A stretch of DNA of 64,000 nt from Reyranella sp. (lineage in GTDB: Bacteria > Pseudomonadota > Alphaproteobacteria > Reyranellales > Reyranellaceae): positions 124,001-188,000 of the forward strand of contig NZ_SCUT01000003.1 in assembly GCF_004297265.1 (NCBI RefSeq), read 5' to 3'. The notes under the pieces are model-generated. The model saw only the letters and a list, made by a program, of their open reading frames with translations. It did no database searches and had not been told where the DNA came from. This document shows, in pieces, positions 43,748-52,544 of the stretch. A program made the position numbers and the translations under genes. Within the stretch, counting starts at the first letter, position 1. Each line of letters begins with the position of its first letter.

Positions 43748-44976
43748 GGCTTCAGCACATACAGATGAAAGCCGCCGTAGATCGCCGACCGGTCGCGCGC
43801 GGTGAAGGCGCGCGACGCGTCGGCCTCGTAGTGCCACTGGTCGAGCAGCGCCGGCGCCACGCGGCCGGGCAGCAGCGAGGGCTCGGCGGCGGTACGGAAG
43901 ATCACGCGGGCGCCCGGCCGCGCCGTGCGGGTGATCTCGGTCCACAGCGCATTGAGCTGGGCGTCGGTCATCCAGTCCTGGGCATCCAGCAGCACGTAGC
44001 GGTCGCGCGAGCCGGCAGGACAGGCCGCGAGATAGTCCGTCACCGACCGGTTCATCACCTCGACCCGTTCGGCGCCACGCTTCACCGCGGCGAAATTCTC
44101 CTGCCGGAGGTAGGGCGGCAACGGTCCGTTGGCGTCGCGCGCATAGCCGCGTCCGAAGGCCTGCCAGGCGAAGTAGTTCTCGTCGAGGCTGAAGCCGCAG
44201 GCCAGCCGCTCGACCCGGTCGCGCAGCACCGAGCCCATGTCGCGGCCGCCGGCCAGCGCTTCGTACTGCGCCGGCGGAATGCCGAGACCGTAGAGCGACA
44301 GGCGGTTCGACGTGGCCCAGCGCACGGCCGGCTTGTCGAACAGCGGCGCCAGCACGGTGTCGAAGAAGCGCTGCTGCTCCTCGATCGTCCGCGCGGCGAG
44401 TAACGTGCCGAAATCCACGCCGTAGACGCGCGCAGCAACATGCGCCGCGCCGATGAAGCGGCCGAGCACGCCGTGACGATAGGCGTTCTGCGCGAAGATC
44501 GAGATGCGCCGCCGCCCGCCCCGGTGCAGGCTGCGGCCCTCCCAGTAGGCGCGGCTCGCGTGGTCGAGATGCGGCGCGATGTGCAGGTCGTAGGCGCGCG
44601 GATTGGCGCTGGAATTGGCCGCGCCGAAGAAGCGATAGTACTCCGACCAGGACGGCAGGCGTTGCGCCGCCGTCAGCTTCAGGCGATTGAGAGCGACATG
44701 CGCCTGGCTGAGATCGACGGCGGTGATGCGCGCCGGATCGGCGGTGAGATAGGACAGGACGTTGCAGCCGCCCGACGCGATCGCCACGACGTGGGATTCC
44801 GGTGTCAGCGCCATCGCCTCGAGGTCGACCTCGGGATCTTCCCAGATCTGGGCGTAGACGAGGCCACGGAACAGCCGTTCGAACAGCTTCTCCAGCATCC
44901 CTTCCCGGGACATGAACTTATGGCGGCGCACCGCCTGCTTCAGGAGCGAATTGCTCTCGGCCCGCGGATGGATCAA
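43744..44976 (-). CDS. btaA: SAM:diacylglycerol 3-amino-3-carboxypropyl transferase BtaA
   Basis: The 410-residue DUF3419 protein is BtaA, which transfers the 3-amino-3-carboxypropyl group of SAM to diacylglycerol, the first step to the phosphorus-free membrane lipid DGTS. Motifs include GLVYAQIWEDPEVDLEAM and AIASGGCNVLSYLTADPARI. The start is TTG at 44976: an in-frame stop precedes it by seven codons, the conserved LLKQAVRRHKF needs it, and GGAG lies seven bases upstream. ATG 44913 is a shorter alternative. A Pho-box-like site lies 48 bases ahead. Confidence 0.93.
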   Translation of the reverse strand: MIHPRAESNSLLKQAVRRHKFMSREGMLEKLFERLFRGLVYAQIWEDPEVDLEAMALTPESHVVAIASGGCNVLSYLTADPARITAVDLSQAHVALNRLKLTAAQRLPSWSEYYRFFGAANSSANPRAYDLHIAPHLDHASRAYWEGRSLHRGGRRRISIFAQNAYRHGVLGRFIGAAHVAARVYGVDFGTLLAARTIEEQQRFFDTVLAPLFDKPAVRWATSNRLSLYGLGIPPAQYEALAGGRDMGSVLRDRVERLACGFSLDENYFAWQAFGRGYARDANGPLPPYLRQENFAAVKRGAERVEVMNRSVTDYLAACPAGSRDRYVLLDAQDWMTDAQLNALWTEITRTARPGARVIFRTAAEPSLLPGRVAPALLDQWHYEADASRAFTARDRSAIYGGFHLYVLKP

Positions 44977-45023
44977 CCAACGACTCCGGCTCTACACAGA
45001 CTGGCCGACGCTAGACGTTGTCG

Positions 45024-45041
45024 GTGCCAGTTTGATGACAG
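45024..45041 (-). promoter_or_regulatory. Pho box upstream of btaA
   Basis: Read on the minus strand, the site is CTGTCAT, CAAA, CTGGCAC. It matches the PhoB consensus CTGTCAT-N4-CTGTCAT at 12 of 14 positions with exact spacing. TAGCGT follows 10 bases downstream as a possible -10, and the btaA start codon is 48 bases away. It fits the known phosphate control of betaine-lipid genes in alphaproteobacteria. Confidence 0.7.
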
Positions 45042-45097
45042 CTAACTGTGGGCCGTCCCGACTTGACGGGATGACCGGTTAGGTAGAAAGATCGCCC

Positions 45098-45649
45098 ATG
45101 AGTGCCCAAGGCTTTGCCCTGTTCGATACGCCGATCGGGACCTGCGCCATCGCCTGGAGTGTCCGCGGCATCGCGGGCCTGCAGCTTCCCGAGCCGAGCC
45201 CGGCCGCCACACGCGCGCGCGTGAAGCGGCGCTGGCCGGACGCGGTCGAGGCGGCGTCCGTGCCGGCCGGCGTCCAGCGCGCAGTCGATCGCGTACAGGC
45301 CCTCCTCACGGGCGAGGCCATCGATCTCGCCGACATCCCGCTCGACCTCGAGGCGGCGCCCGAATTCCATCGCAGGGTCTACGAGGTGGCGCGCACCATC
45401 CCGCCCGGCCGCACCATGACCTATGGCGAGATCGCCAGGCGTCTCGGCGTGCCGCATGAATCGCGCGAGGTCGGCCAGGCGCTGGGCAGGAACCCGGTCG
45501 CCATCATCGTGCCCTGCCACCGCGTGCTGGGCGCCGACGGCAGGATGGGCGGCTTCTCGGCCAATGGCGGCGTCTCGACCAAGCGGCGCATGCTGGAGAT
45601 CGAGGGCGCGCCCGAGGTCGGCGCGGGTCCTCTCTTCGCGGCACGATGA
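45098..45649 (+). CDS. ogt: Methylated-DNA-[protein]-cysteine S-methyltransferase
   Basis: The 183-residue product repairs O6-alkylguanine by moving the alkyl group to its own Cys. The active site is IVPCHRVLG, with the DNA-binding helix region TYGEIARRLGVPHESREVGQ and GRNPVAII. The N-terminal domain lacks the Ada regulatory module, so it is Ogt-type. Its TGA overlaps the ATG of the glycosylase gene (ATGA). The divergent btaA gene and its Pho box are just upstream. Confidence 0.93.
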   Translation: MSAQGFALFDTPIGTCAIAWSVRGIAGLQLPEPSPAATRARVKRRWPDAVEAASVPAGVQRAVDRVQALLTGEAIDLADIPLDLEAAPEFHRRVYEVARTIPPGRTMTYGEIARRLGVPHESREVGQALGRNPVAIIVPCHRVLGADGRMGGFSANGGVSTKRRMLEIEGAPEVGAGPLFAAR

Positions 45650-46284
45650 GCGGCTTCCCGTTCAGGCCGGCGAAGGCCGTCGCGCATCTCAGGGCCGCCG
45701 ATCCGGCACTGGCCGCAATCATCGACGCGGTCGGCCCCTTCCGCATGCAACTCAAGGTCTCGCGCAGCCTGTTCGGCTCGCTGGCCGAGGCCATCGTCTA
45801 CCAGCAGCTCTCCAACAAGGCCGCGGCCACGATCTACGGTCGGGTCGAGGCGCTCTATCCAAGCGCCACGGACGGCTTCACGCCGCGCCACATCCTGAAG
45901 ACGCCGGACGAGCACTTGCGCGGCTGCGGCCTGTCGCGCGCCAAGGTGCTGGCGGTGCAGGACCTCGCCCGACGCGTCGATAGCGGCGAACTGCCCACGC
46001 TCGAAGAAGCGCACGCAATAGCCGACGCCGAACTGATCGAACGGCTCGTCAAGGTCCGCGGCATCGGCCGCTGGAGCGCCGAGATGTTCCTGATGTTCCG
46101 CCTCGGTCGTCCCGACATCCTGCCGCTCGACGACTACAGCCTGCGCAAGGCCTATGCGAAGGCGTTCAGGAAGCGGGCGCTGCCGTCGCCGAAGGCGCTG
46201 GAGAAAGCCGGCGAGAAGTGGCGTCCCTATCGCACGGTCGCGAGCTGGTACCTGTGGCGTGTGCTGGATCAGCCGACCGCGTAG
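45646..46284 (+). CDS. DNA-3-methyladenine glycosylase (AlkA-like)
   Basis: The 212-residue HhH-GPD protein removes alkylated bases. It has LAEAIVYQQLSNKAAATIYG, the helix-hairpin-helix VKVRGIGRWSAEMFLMF and the catalytic Asp region RPDILPLDDYSLRKAY. It lacks the N-terminal domain of E. coli AlkA and the Cys cluster of iron-sulfur glycosylases, as in short AlkA/Mag forms. It forms a translationally coupled pair with ogt, a compact alkylation-repair operon. Confidence 0.92.
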   Translation: MSGFPFRPAKAVAHLRAADPALAAIIDAVGPFRMQLKVSRSLFGSLAEAIVYQQLSNKAAATIYGRVEALYPSATDGFTPRHILKTPDEHLRGCGLSRAKVLAVQDLARRVDSGELPTLEEAHAIADAELIERLVKVRGIGRWSAEMFLMFRLGRPDILPLDDYSLRKAYAKAFRKRALPSPKALEKAGEKWRPYRTVASWYLWRVLDQPTA

Positions 46285-46348
46285 CGCGGTAAAGCCGCGT
46301 TCATCTGCCGCCACTGGAGTGACACGTTTGCTGTGACATAATTGGTGC

Positions 46349-47740
46349 ATGGCCCTGCTTTTCTCCAATACCGTCGACCGCACCCTCGAACGACTTCGCA
46401 CTGCCTTCGTCGATACCGCCCGCGGCGCCCGCGAAGCGGTGGGCGCGCCGCTCCGGCCCGATCTTCCCGACGACGACATCCCGCGCTTGAAGAACCGCAT
46501 CGACGCCTGCCTCGAAGGCAAGGGCGGCGAGACGGCGCGTCGCGGGCGCGCGGCGGAGCTGGGACAGGCCTACCTGTCGCTTTCGGCCGCCGGCCGCAGG
46601 AAATTCCTGCTGACGCTCGCGCGCGACTACGGCCTGCCGCGCGAAGCGGCGATGAAGACCGTCGACAAGTGGCGCACCGGGAAGGATCCCGCCCGGGCGT
46701 TGCGCCGCGAACTGGAGCCGCCGGCGGTACGGCTGCTGCGGGAGTTCGTCGGCGTCCCGCAGGGCGTGAAGTTCGTGGTCGACCTGCGCGCCGAACTGCT
46801 GACCCTCGGCCGCACCGATGTCGCGGCCAAGGCGCTGAGCGAGGATCTGCGCTCGCTGCTGGGGGCCTGGTTCGACGTGGCCTTCCTCGATCTTGTACGC
46901 ATCGACTGGGCCTCGCCGGCCTCGCTGCTGGAAAAGCTGGTGACCTACGAGGCCGTCCACGCCATCCGGTCGTGGCGCGACCTCAAGAACCGGCTCGATT
47001 CGGACCGGCGCTGCTTTGCCTTCTTCCATCCGCGCATGCCCGACGAGCCGCTGATCTTCGTCGAAGTGGCGCTGGTCGACGGCATGGCGGGCAACGTGCA
47101 GCGCCTGCTCGATGCGCGCGACGAGACGCACGACCCCAAGCGCGCCAACACGGCGATCTTCTACTCGATCTCCAACTGCCAGCAGGGACTGGCGGGCATC
47201 AGCTTCGGCAACTTCCTGATCAAGCGCGTGGCCGGCCAGCTCTCGCGCGACCTGCCCAACATCAAGGATTTCGCCACCCTGTCGCCAATTCCCGGCCTGC
47301 GCCAGCACGTCGAATACCGGTTCAAGACCGAAGGGGATGGCGCCCTCACCCAGAGCGAGATCGCCTCGCTGGGACCGGTGACCGACGAGGCCTACGGCGC
47401 CGCGGCGGTCCTCAAGCTGCTCGCGCGGCCGAACTGGTGGGAGGTGCCGGCCATCGACAAGGCGCTGCGCCCGATCCTGACCCGGCTCGCCGCCGTCTAC
47501 CTCACCGCCACCGACAAGGGACGCGCGCTCGACCGGGTGGCGCACTTCCATCTCGGCAACGGCGCCGTCGTCGAGCGGCTGAACTGGCTGGGCGACACCA
47601 GCGCCAACGGGTTCAAGCAGTCCTACGGGATGATGGTGAACTACCGCTACAAGCTCTCCGACGTCGACGCCAACCACGAGGCCTATGCCGCCGGCAAGGT
47701 CGTCGCCAGCCGCGAGGTCCGGGCCCAGACGAAAGGGTGA
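46349..47740 (+). CDS. Malonyl-CoA decarboxylase
   Basis: The 463-residue product has the MCD family layout: an N-terminal helical domain (about 1-190) and a C-terminal acetyltransferase-like catalytic domain. The latter has RSWRDLKNRLDSDRRCFAFF, MPDEPLIFVEVALVDGMAGN, AISFYSISNCQ-like sequence at 269-279, and IKDFATLSPIPGLRQHVEYR. It converts malonyl-CoA to acetyl-CoA and CO2. In rhizobia the homologue (MatA) works with MatB, but no matB is seen here. It lies 64 bases after the glycosylase gene. Confidence 0.93.
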   Translation: MALLFSNTVDRTLERLRTAFVDTARGAREAVGAPLRPDLPDDDIPRLKNRIDACLEGKGGETARRGRAAELGQAYLSLSAAGRRKFLLTLARDYGLPREAAMKTVDKWRTGKDPARALRRELEPPAVRLLREFVGVPQGVKFVVDLRAELLTLGRTDVAAKALSEDLRSLLGAWFDVAFLDLVRIDWASPASLLEKLVTYEAVHAIRSWRDLKNRLDSDRRCFAFFHPRMPDEPLIFVEVALVDGMAGNVQRLLDARDETHDPKRANTAIFYSISNCQQGLAGISFGNFLIKRVAGQLSRDLPNIKDFATLSPIPGLRQHVEYRFKTEGDGALTQSEIASLGPVTDEAYGAAAVLKLLARPNWWEVPAIDKALRPILTRLAAVYLTATDKGRALDRVAHFHLGNGAVVERLNWLGDTSANGFKQSYGMMVNYRYKLSDVDANHEAYAAGKVVASREVRAQTKG

Positions 47741-47846
47741 GTTTGGCAGGCGGAGGAACCGGCCTCCACGCGTTAACGAGCAATATGGCCTGGCGGTGCA
47801 ATTGGTAGTTTAGTTACTCTCTCGTGAACTCGGGGGAGATACAGGC

Positions 47847-49316
47847 ATGACTACGCAGCGGTCGCCCGGCAGTGACGGCATGCCCTTGCCGAAACGGCTG
47901 ATCCTTTTGCTCGATGGAACCTGGAACAACTGGGAGTCGGGGGACAACGACACGAATATCGTTCGCCTGGAAGATCTGATCGCAGCGTCCCTCGCGACAG
48001 ATCAAGGCCTGCCGCAAGGCGTCGATGCTCAGGAAAGCACTCCTGCCAGCCCCTCGGAAGCGGGCGGCAAACCCATGGTCAGCGCTTTCAGGACGAAGGA
48101 TGAACGAGAGAACTTCGTCTACTATCAGCGCGGGGTCGGCACCGGCTACGCCGATCGCATCAGCGGCGGCATCTGGGGACAGGGCCTCACCGAGAACATC
48201 CGCCGTGCCTACAAATTCCTGTCCTTCAACTATACCCCTGGCGACGAGATCTTCATCTTCGGCTTCTCACGGGGCGCCTACACCGCGCGATCGGTTATAG
48301 GCTACGTCGCCGCTGCCGGACTCCTGCAGCGAGAGCATTGCTCACGGAAACTCGAGGCGTTGGCATGGAAATACTACCGAACCGCGCCCGCGGATCGACT
48401 CCCCGCCACCTGGACCACGCTCACGCCATTCGTTCATGACCGGGCGCAACTCCGAATTGCGCTAGCCGGCTTGTTCGATACGGTCGGAGCGCTTGGCGTT
48501 CCATTGGAACTCCTCAGAACGAGGAACCGCCAGAAGTACGCATTCCATGACGTCAACCTGTCGTCGATAACCCACGTCAACCTCCATGCCATGGCGATCG
48601 ACGAGCATCGCAAGCCGTTTGGCGCCACGATTTGGCGCAAGCCACGCTTCAAGAAGTACACTTCGAAGACGGAACAGGTCTGGTTTGCCGGCGCGCATGC
48701 CGATATCGGCGGCGGATATGTCTCGGCAAGACATCGAAGAGGCACCATGGCGCTCGACGATATTCCGCTGGACTGGATGATGAAACGCGTTCGGGCTCAC
48801 TATCCCGACTTCCCGCTCTACGAAGAGGCCTGGGGTCGGGTCGTAGGATCGGAATGGGCAACCGCGGAGCAGCACGATTCGCGCGGTCCGCTCTATAAGG
48901 TTTTTCGATTCGCCTTCCGCACGGTCTTCAACATTCCAATCGGCCGTGCCGGCTTCTGGAAGACGGTCGTTTCACACGATCGTCGCGACATTCGGATCGG
49001 AGAGCATCTTCATATATCCGTCATCGAGCGGCTCGGTGAATGGGTGAGCCTCGGCAAAGGATGGACCAGCCACTACCGACCGCGGAATGTGCTGCGTGTC
49101 CTGAAACGAATCCAAGACACCTACGAGAATGGCAAGAACGACGACAAGGAGAACATCCTCCTCGTCGACTGGAGCGGCAAGATTCTGCTACCGGAAGACT
49201 ACGGGGATCGCAGTTGCGTAATACAGGCTCTGGACGCCTCTATCCGACGGCTGAAGCTCGCCAAAGTCATAAAATCGAAGATACCAGACTATGCTGAACA
49301 GCCATCCGTCGCCTGA
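47847..49316 (+). CDS. DUF2235 alpha/beta hydrolase (Tle1-like)
   Basis: The 489-residue protein has the DUF2235 catalytic set: an opening LILLLDGTWNNWESGDNDTN, nucleophile S141 in FGFSRGAYTARS, D211 in LFDTVGALGVP and H284 in WFAGAHADIGGGY. This family includes the Tle1 phospholipases delivered by type VI secretion, as well as housekeeping hydrolases. No T6SS, VgrG or immunity-like gene lies nearby. The gene is AT-richer than its neighbours, has GGGGGAG upstream of the ATG, and ends 8 bases before the convergent SMP-30 gene. Confidence 0.85.
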   Translation: MTTQRSPGSDGMPLPKRLILLLDGTWNNWESGDNDTNIVRLEDLIAASLATDQGLPQGVDAQESTPASPSEAGGKPMVSAFRTKDERENFVYYQRGVGTGYADRISGGIWGQGLTENIRRAYKFLSFNYTPGDEIFIFGFSRGAYTARSVIGYVAAAGLLQREHCSRKLEALAWKYYRTAPADRLPATWTTLTPFVHDRAQLRIALAGLFDTVGALGVPLELLRTRNRQKYAFHDVNLSSITHVNLHAMAIDEHRKPFGATIWRKPRFKKYTSKTEQVWFAGAHADIGGGYVSARHRRGTMALDDIPLDWMMKRVRAHYPDFPLYEEAWGRVVGSEWATAEQHDSRGPLYKVFRFAFRTVFNIPIGRAGFWKTVVSHDRRDIRIGEHLHISVIERLGEWVSLGKGWTSHYRPRNVLRVLKRIQDTYENGKNDDKENILLVDWSGKILLPEDYGDRSCVIQALDASIRRLKLAKVIKSKIPDYAEQPSVA

Positions 49317-49324
49317 ATTTTACG

Positions 49325-50257
49325 CTACTTGTTCAGATACTCGAGCTTCAAACCCGGACGCGGCCATTCGAAGCTGACGAGCTTGCCGGTCATCGAGAGG
49401 GTGGCGTAGGCGGTGCGCAAATCTTTCCCGCCGAAGCAGACGTTGGTCACCATCGCGTCGGGAAGCTTGTACTGCGTGACCGACTTTCCGTCGGGCGAGA
49501 TGTCGGAGACGGCGCCGGTGATCAGGGTCGCGACGCAGACATGGCCGGCCGAATCGACGGCCAGCGAATCGAACATCTGGTAGCCGCCGAGGCCGGCGAT
49601 CACGCGGCCCTTCTCGCCGCGATAGGCGCCGTTGGCGTCCTTGATGGTGCCGGGTGCGGACAGGTCGAAGGCCCAGAGGCGCGCGGTCGGCGTCTCGACG
49701 ACATAGAGCGTCTTGCCGTCGGGCGAGAGGCCGCAGCCGTTGGGACGCTCCAGCGGGAACACCTTCTGCTCGATCTTCGAGCCGTCGGCCCTGGCGTAGT
49801 AGACGGCGCCGCGATCGTTGTCGTACTCGCGCGTCTTGCCGAGATCGGTGAACCAGAAGCCGCCGGCATCGTCGAACACGAGGTCGTTCGGGCCGTTCAG
49901 CTTGCGGCCGTCGCACCTGTCGTAGAGCGTCTCGAATTTGCCGGTCTCGGGATCGACCACCTGGATCGAGCCGCCTTTGTACGAGGCGGGCGCCGTGCCG
50001 GGAAACAACCGGCCGCCCGGCCGTTCGATCCAGTTGAAGCCGCCATTGTTGGTCACGTAGATCTTGCCACCGGGTCCCATCGCCGCGCCGTTCGGGCCGC
50101 CACCCAGCTTTGCAATGACGTGCTGCTTGCCGTCCGGCGTGACCCTCGTGAGCGTCTCGCGCGCGATCTCGACCAGGATGACCGAGCCGTCCGGCATGGC
50201 CACCGGGCCCTCGGGGAATTTGAGGCCCGAGGTGATCTCCGTGAACGGCGTCGTCAT
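49325..50257 (-). CDS. SMP-30/gluconolactonase family protein
   Basis: The 310-residue beta-propeller carries SMP-30 motifs: EITSGLKFPEGPVAMPDGSV at the N terminus, LNGPNDLVFDDAGGFWFTD with metal-binding Asn/Asp, and ERPNGCGLSPDGKTLYVVET. Members hydrolyse aldonolactones or other lactones with one divalent metal. The start at 50257 has GGGAGAG six bases upstream. It is the last gene after the two enoyl-CoA hydratases, so it may act on a lactone from the same pathway. Confidence 0.9.
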   Translation of the reverse strand: MTTPFTEITSGLKFPEGPVAMPDGSVILVEIARETLTRVTPDGKQHVIAKLGGGPNGAAMGPGGKIYVTNNGGFNWIERPGGRLFPGTAPASYKGGSIQVVDPETGKFETLYDRCDGRKLNGPNDLVFDDAGGFWFTDLGKTREYDNDRGAVYYARADGSKIEQKVFPLERPNGCGLSPDGKTLYVVETPTARLWAFDLSAPGTIKDANGAYRGEKGRVIAGLGGYQMFDSLAVDSAGHVCVATLITGAVSDISPDGKSVTQYKLPDAMVTNVCFGGKDLRTAYATLSMTGKLVSFEWPRPGLKLEYLNK

Positions 50258-50288
50258 GGTCGTCTCTCCCGTGTGATTCTTGTCGTTC

Positions 50289-51071
50289 CTACTTGCCCTT
50301 GAAGGCGGGCTTGCGCTTGGCGAGGAAGGCCGCAACGCCTTCCTTGAAATCCTCGCTGCGGCCCAATTCGCGCTGGAAGTCGCGCTCGACGTCGAGCTGC
50401 TGCGAAAGCGTGTTGCCGCTGGCGCGGTTCATCGCCTCCTTGATGCGCGCGAGCGACATGGTCGGGCCGTCCGCCAGGCGCCGCGCGAGGTCGCCGGCCG
50501 TCTTCATGAGATCGGCATCCTCTACCACGTCCCAGATCAGGCCCCAGTCCCTGGCCTGCTGCGCGGTGATCTGCGGCGCCAGCATGGCCAGCGCGCGCGC
50601 CCGCTGCTCGCCCACGAGGCGCGGCAGGAACCAGGTGCTGCCGCCGTCGGGTAGCAGGCCGATGCGTGCGAAGGCCTGCAGGAAGGAGGCCGACTTGCCC
50701 GCGATGGCGATGTCGGACGCGAGCGCGAAGCTCATGCCGACACCGGCCGCCGGGCCGTTCACCGCCGCCACGATGGGCTTGGGCACGCTGCGCATCAGAC
50801 GGATCACGGGATTGAAGAACTTGTCGAGCGCCTCGCCGGAGTCCGACGTGCTGCCCCGGTCGGGATCGGCGAGGTCGGCACCGGCGCAGAAGCCGCGGCC
50901 CGCGCCCGTCAGCAGCACGGCGCGCACCGTATCGTCGGTGGCGAGCTCCTCCCAGCACTGCTTCAGCTCGGCGATCATCTTGCGCGACACGGCGTTCAGC
51001 CGGTCCGGCGCATTCAGTGTCAGCGTGGCGAGCCCGTCTTCCCTGGCGATCTGGATCTTCTCGTAGGTCAT
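50289..51071 (-). CDS. Enoyl-CoA hydratase/isomerase, PaaG-like (first copy)
   Basis: The 260-residue crotonase-fold protein has the oxyanion motifs GRGFCAGADL and GPAAGVGMSF. The second catalytic position reads GLLPDGGSTWFLPRLVG: where rat hydratase has Glu144 and Glu164, only an Asp is seen, as in PaaG-type isomerases. It may therefore shift double bonds or open rings rather than hydrate. It is 11 bases downstream of a paralogue, and both end in SEDFKEGVAAFLAKR. Confidence 0.9.
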   Translation of the reverse strand: MTYEKIQIAREDGLATLTLNAPDRLNAVSRKMIAELKQCWEELATDDTVRAVLLTGAGRGFCAGADLADPDRGSTSDSGEALDKFFNPVIRLMRSVPKPIVAAVNGPAAGVGMSFALASDIAIAGKSASFLQAFARIGLLPDGGSTWFLPRLVGEQRARALAMLAPQITAQQARDWGLIWDVVEDADLMKTAGDLARRLADGPTMSLARIKEAMNRASGNTLSQQLDVERDFQRELGRSEDFKEGVAAFLAKRKPAFKGK

Positions 51072-51082
51072 CTGTCTCTCAA

Positions 51083-51880
51083 CTAACGTCCGGTGAAATT
51101 GGGAGCGCGCTTGGCGAGGAAGGCTGCGACGCCCTCCTTGAAATCCTCGCTCTTGCCGAGCTCGCGTTGATGGTCGCGCTCGAGGTCGAGCTGCTGGTCG
51201 AGCGTGTTGGTGGCGGCCGCACTGATGGCGCCCTTGATCGCTGCATAGGAGCGGGTCGGACCGGTGGCGAGCTTCCGGGCGATCTTGCCGGCCTCGTCCA
51301 TCAGGGCGGCGTCGTCGACCACCTGCCAGACCATGCCCATGCGCGCCGCCTCCTCCGCCGGCACCGAGGTCCCCAGCATCGCGAGCGCGCGGGCGCGGGC
51401 GTCGCCCACCGTGTGCGGCAGGAACCAGGTGCCGCCGAGGTCGGGGATCAGGGAGATGCGGACGAAGGCCTGGTCGAAGCGGGCCGAGCGCGCGGCGATC
51501 ACGATATCGCAGGCCAAAGCGAGGTTGGCACCGCCGCCCGCCGCCACGCCGTTCACCGCGGCGACGATCGGCTTGGGCAGGTCGCGCATGGCCCGGATCA
51601 TCGGGTTGAAGATGCGATCCATCGCGGCGCCGACGTCGCGCGGACCCTGGGACGAGGCATCGCCGGGGCCGCCGCCGGCCAGATCGGCGCCGGCACAGAA
51701 GCCGCGGCCGGTGCCGGTCAGCAGCACGGCACGCACCGCATCATCCTCGCGGGCACGTTTCAGCTGGGCGTTCATGGCGTCGATCAGCTGATGGCTCATG
51801 GCGTTCAGCCGCTGCGGGCGGTTGAGCGTCAGGGTCAGGACGCCGCCCTCGAGGGCGGACAGAACGGGCGTTTCTTCCAT
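51083..51880 (-). CDS. Enoyl-CoA hydratase/isomerase, PaaG-like (second copy)
   Basis: The 265-residue product is a crotonase-fold paralogue of the next gene: GRGFCAGADLAGGG, GVAAGGGANLALACDI, LIPDLGGTWFLPHTVG and the shared tail SEDFKEGVAAFLAKRAP. The Asp in place of the catalytic Glu pair again points to the isomerase group. The start at 51880 was chosen at the conserved N terminus; the open frame extends upstream without homology. It is the first gene of the hydratase-hydratase-lactonase array and divergent from the flavodoxin gene by 81 bases. Confidence 0.9.
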   Translation of the reverse strand: MEETPVLSALEGGVLTLTLNRPQRLNAMSHQLIDAMNAQLKRAREDDAVRAVLLTGTGRGFCAGADLAGGGPGDASSQGPRDVGAAMDRIFNPMIRAMRDLPKPIVAAVNGVAAGGGANLALACDIVIAARSARFDQAFVRISLIPDLGGTWFLPHTVGDARARALAMLGTSVPAEEAARMGMVWQVVDDAALMDEAGKIARKLATGPTRSYAAIKGAISAAATNTLDQQLDLERDHQRELGKSEDFKEGVAAFLAKRAPNFTGR

Positions 51881-51961
51881 GACTGCAAGACTGGCATGGC
51901 CGAATCGGCCGCGCCATCCGGTCGCGTCGCATCGCGGCATTCGCTGCCTTATCCGGGAGAT

Positions 51962-52408
51962 ATGGCCACGATCCTGATCCTGGTCGGCACCGAGTCGGGC
52001 AATGCCCAGATGGTGGCCGACGCGCTGCAGCCCGTGCTGGCGAGTGCCGGACATGCCGTCGACGTCACCGACAAGGCCGCGACCGCCGCCGACCTGCAGG
52101 CGCACGACGTGCTCCTGGTCGTCTGCGCGACCCACGGCTCGGGCGACATCCCGACCAACATCCTGCCGCTGGTCGAGGCGCTGCAGCGCGACAAGCCCGA
52201 CCTGTCGGGCCACCGCTACGGCGTCATCGCGCTGGGCGACATGACCTACCAGGACACGTTCTGCGGCGGCGGCAAGAAGGTCGACCAGGCCCTGGAGCTT
52301 TGCGGCGCCAGGCGGGTCGGCGACCGCCTCGAAATCGACGCCTCCGAACAGCCTTTGCCCGACGAGGAGGCCCTCACCTGGATCGAAGGCTGGAAGACGA
52401 AGGTCTGA
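51962..52408 (+). CDS. Flavodoxin domain protein (MioC-like)
   Basis: The 148-residue protein is a single flavodoxin domain: FMN-phosphate loop VGTESGNAQMVAD, the loop CATHGSGDIPTN near residue 55, and the third FMN loop LGDMTYQDTFCGGGKKVDQA. It resembles MioC and the flavodoxin domain of CysJ/cytochrome P450 reductases, and probably carries electrons to an unidentified partner. A cluster of palindromes follows the stop. Confidence 0.88.
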   Translation: MATILILVGTESGNAQMVADALQPVLASAGHAVDVTDKAATAADLQAHDVLLVVCATHGSGDIPTNILPLVEALQRDKPDLSGHRYGVIALGDMTYQDTFCGGGKKVDQALELCGARRVGDRLEIDASEQPLPDEEALTWIEGWKTKV

Positions 52409-52420
52409 TTTTCTTCACTT

Positions 52421-52541
52421 TCCTCCCCATTCAAATGGGGAGGCGGCGGTGCCTTGCACCGTCGGAGGGGTCATATCGCTGCAACGCCCATGACCCCATC
52501 GCCCCGAAAGACGGGGCACTTCCCCATCTGAATGGGGAAGC
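52421..52541. repeat. Multi-stem palindromic cluster
   Basis: Four hairpins lie in tandem: CCTCCCCAT/ATGGGGAGG (52422-52443), GGGGTCAT/ATGACCCC (about 52467-52497), GCCCCG/CGGGGC (about 52501-52517) and CTTCCCCAT/ATGGGGAAG (about 52519-52540). The first and last are near copies of one another, so the region is a composite repeat between the convergent flavodoxin and adenylate cyclase genes. Confidence 0.8.
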
Positions 52542-52544
52542 AAT

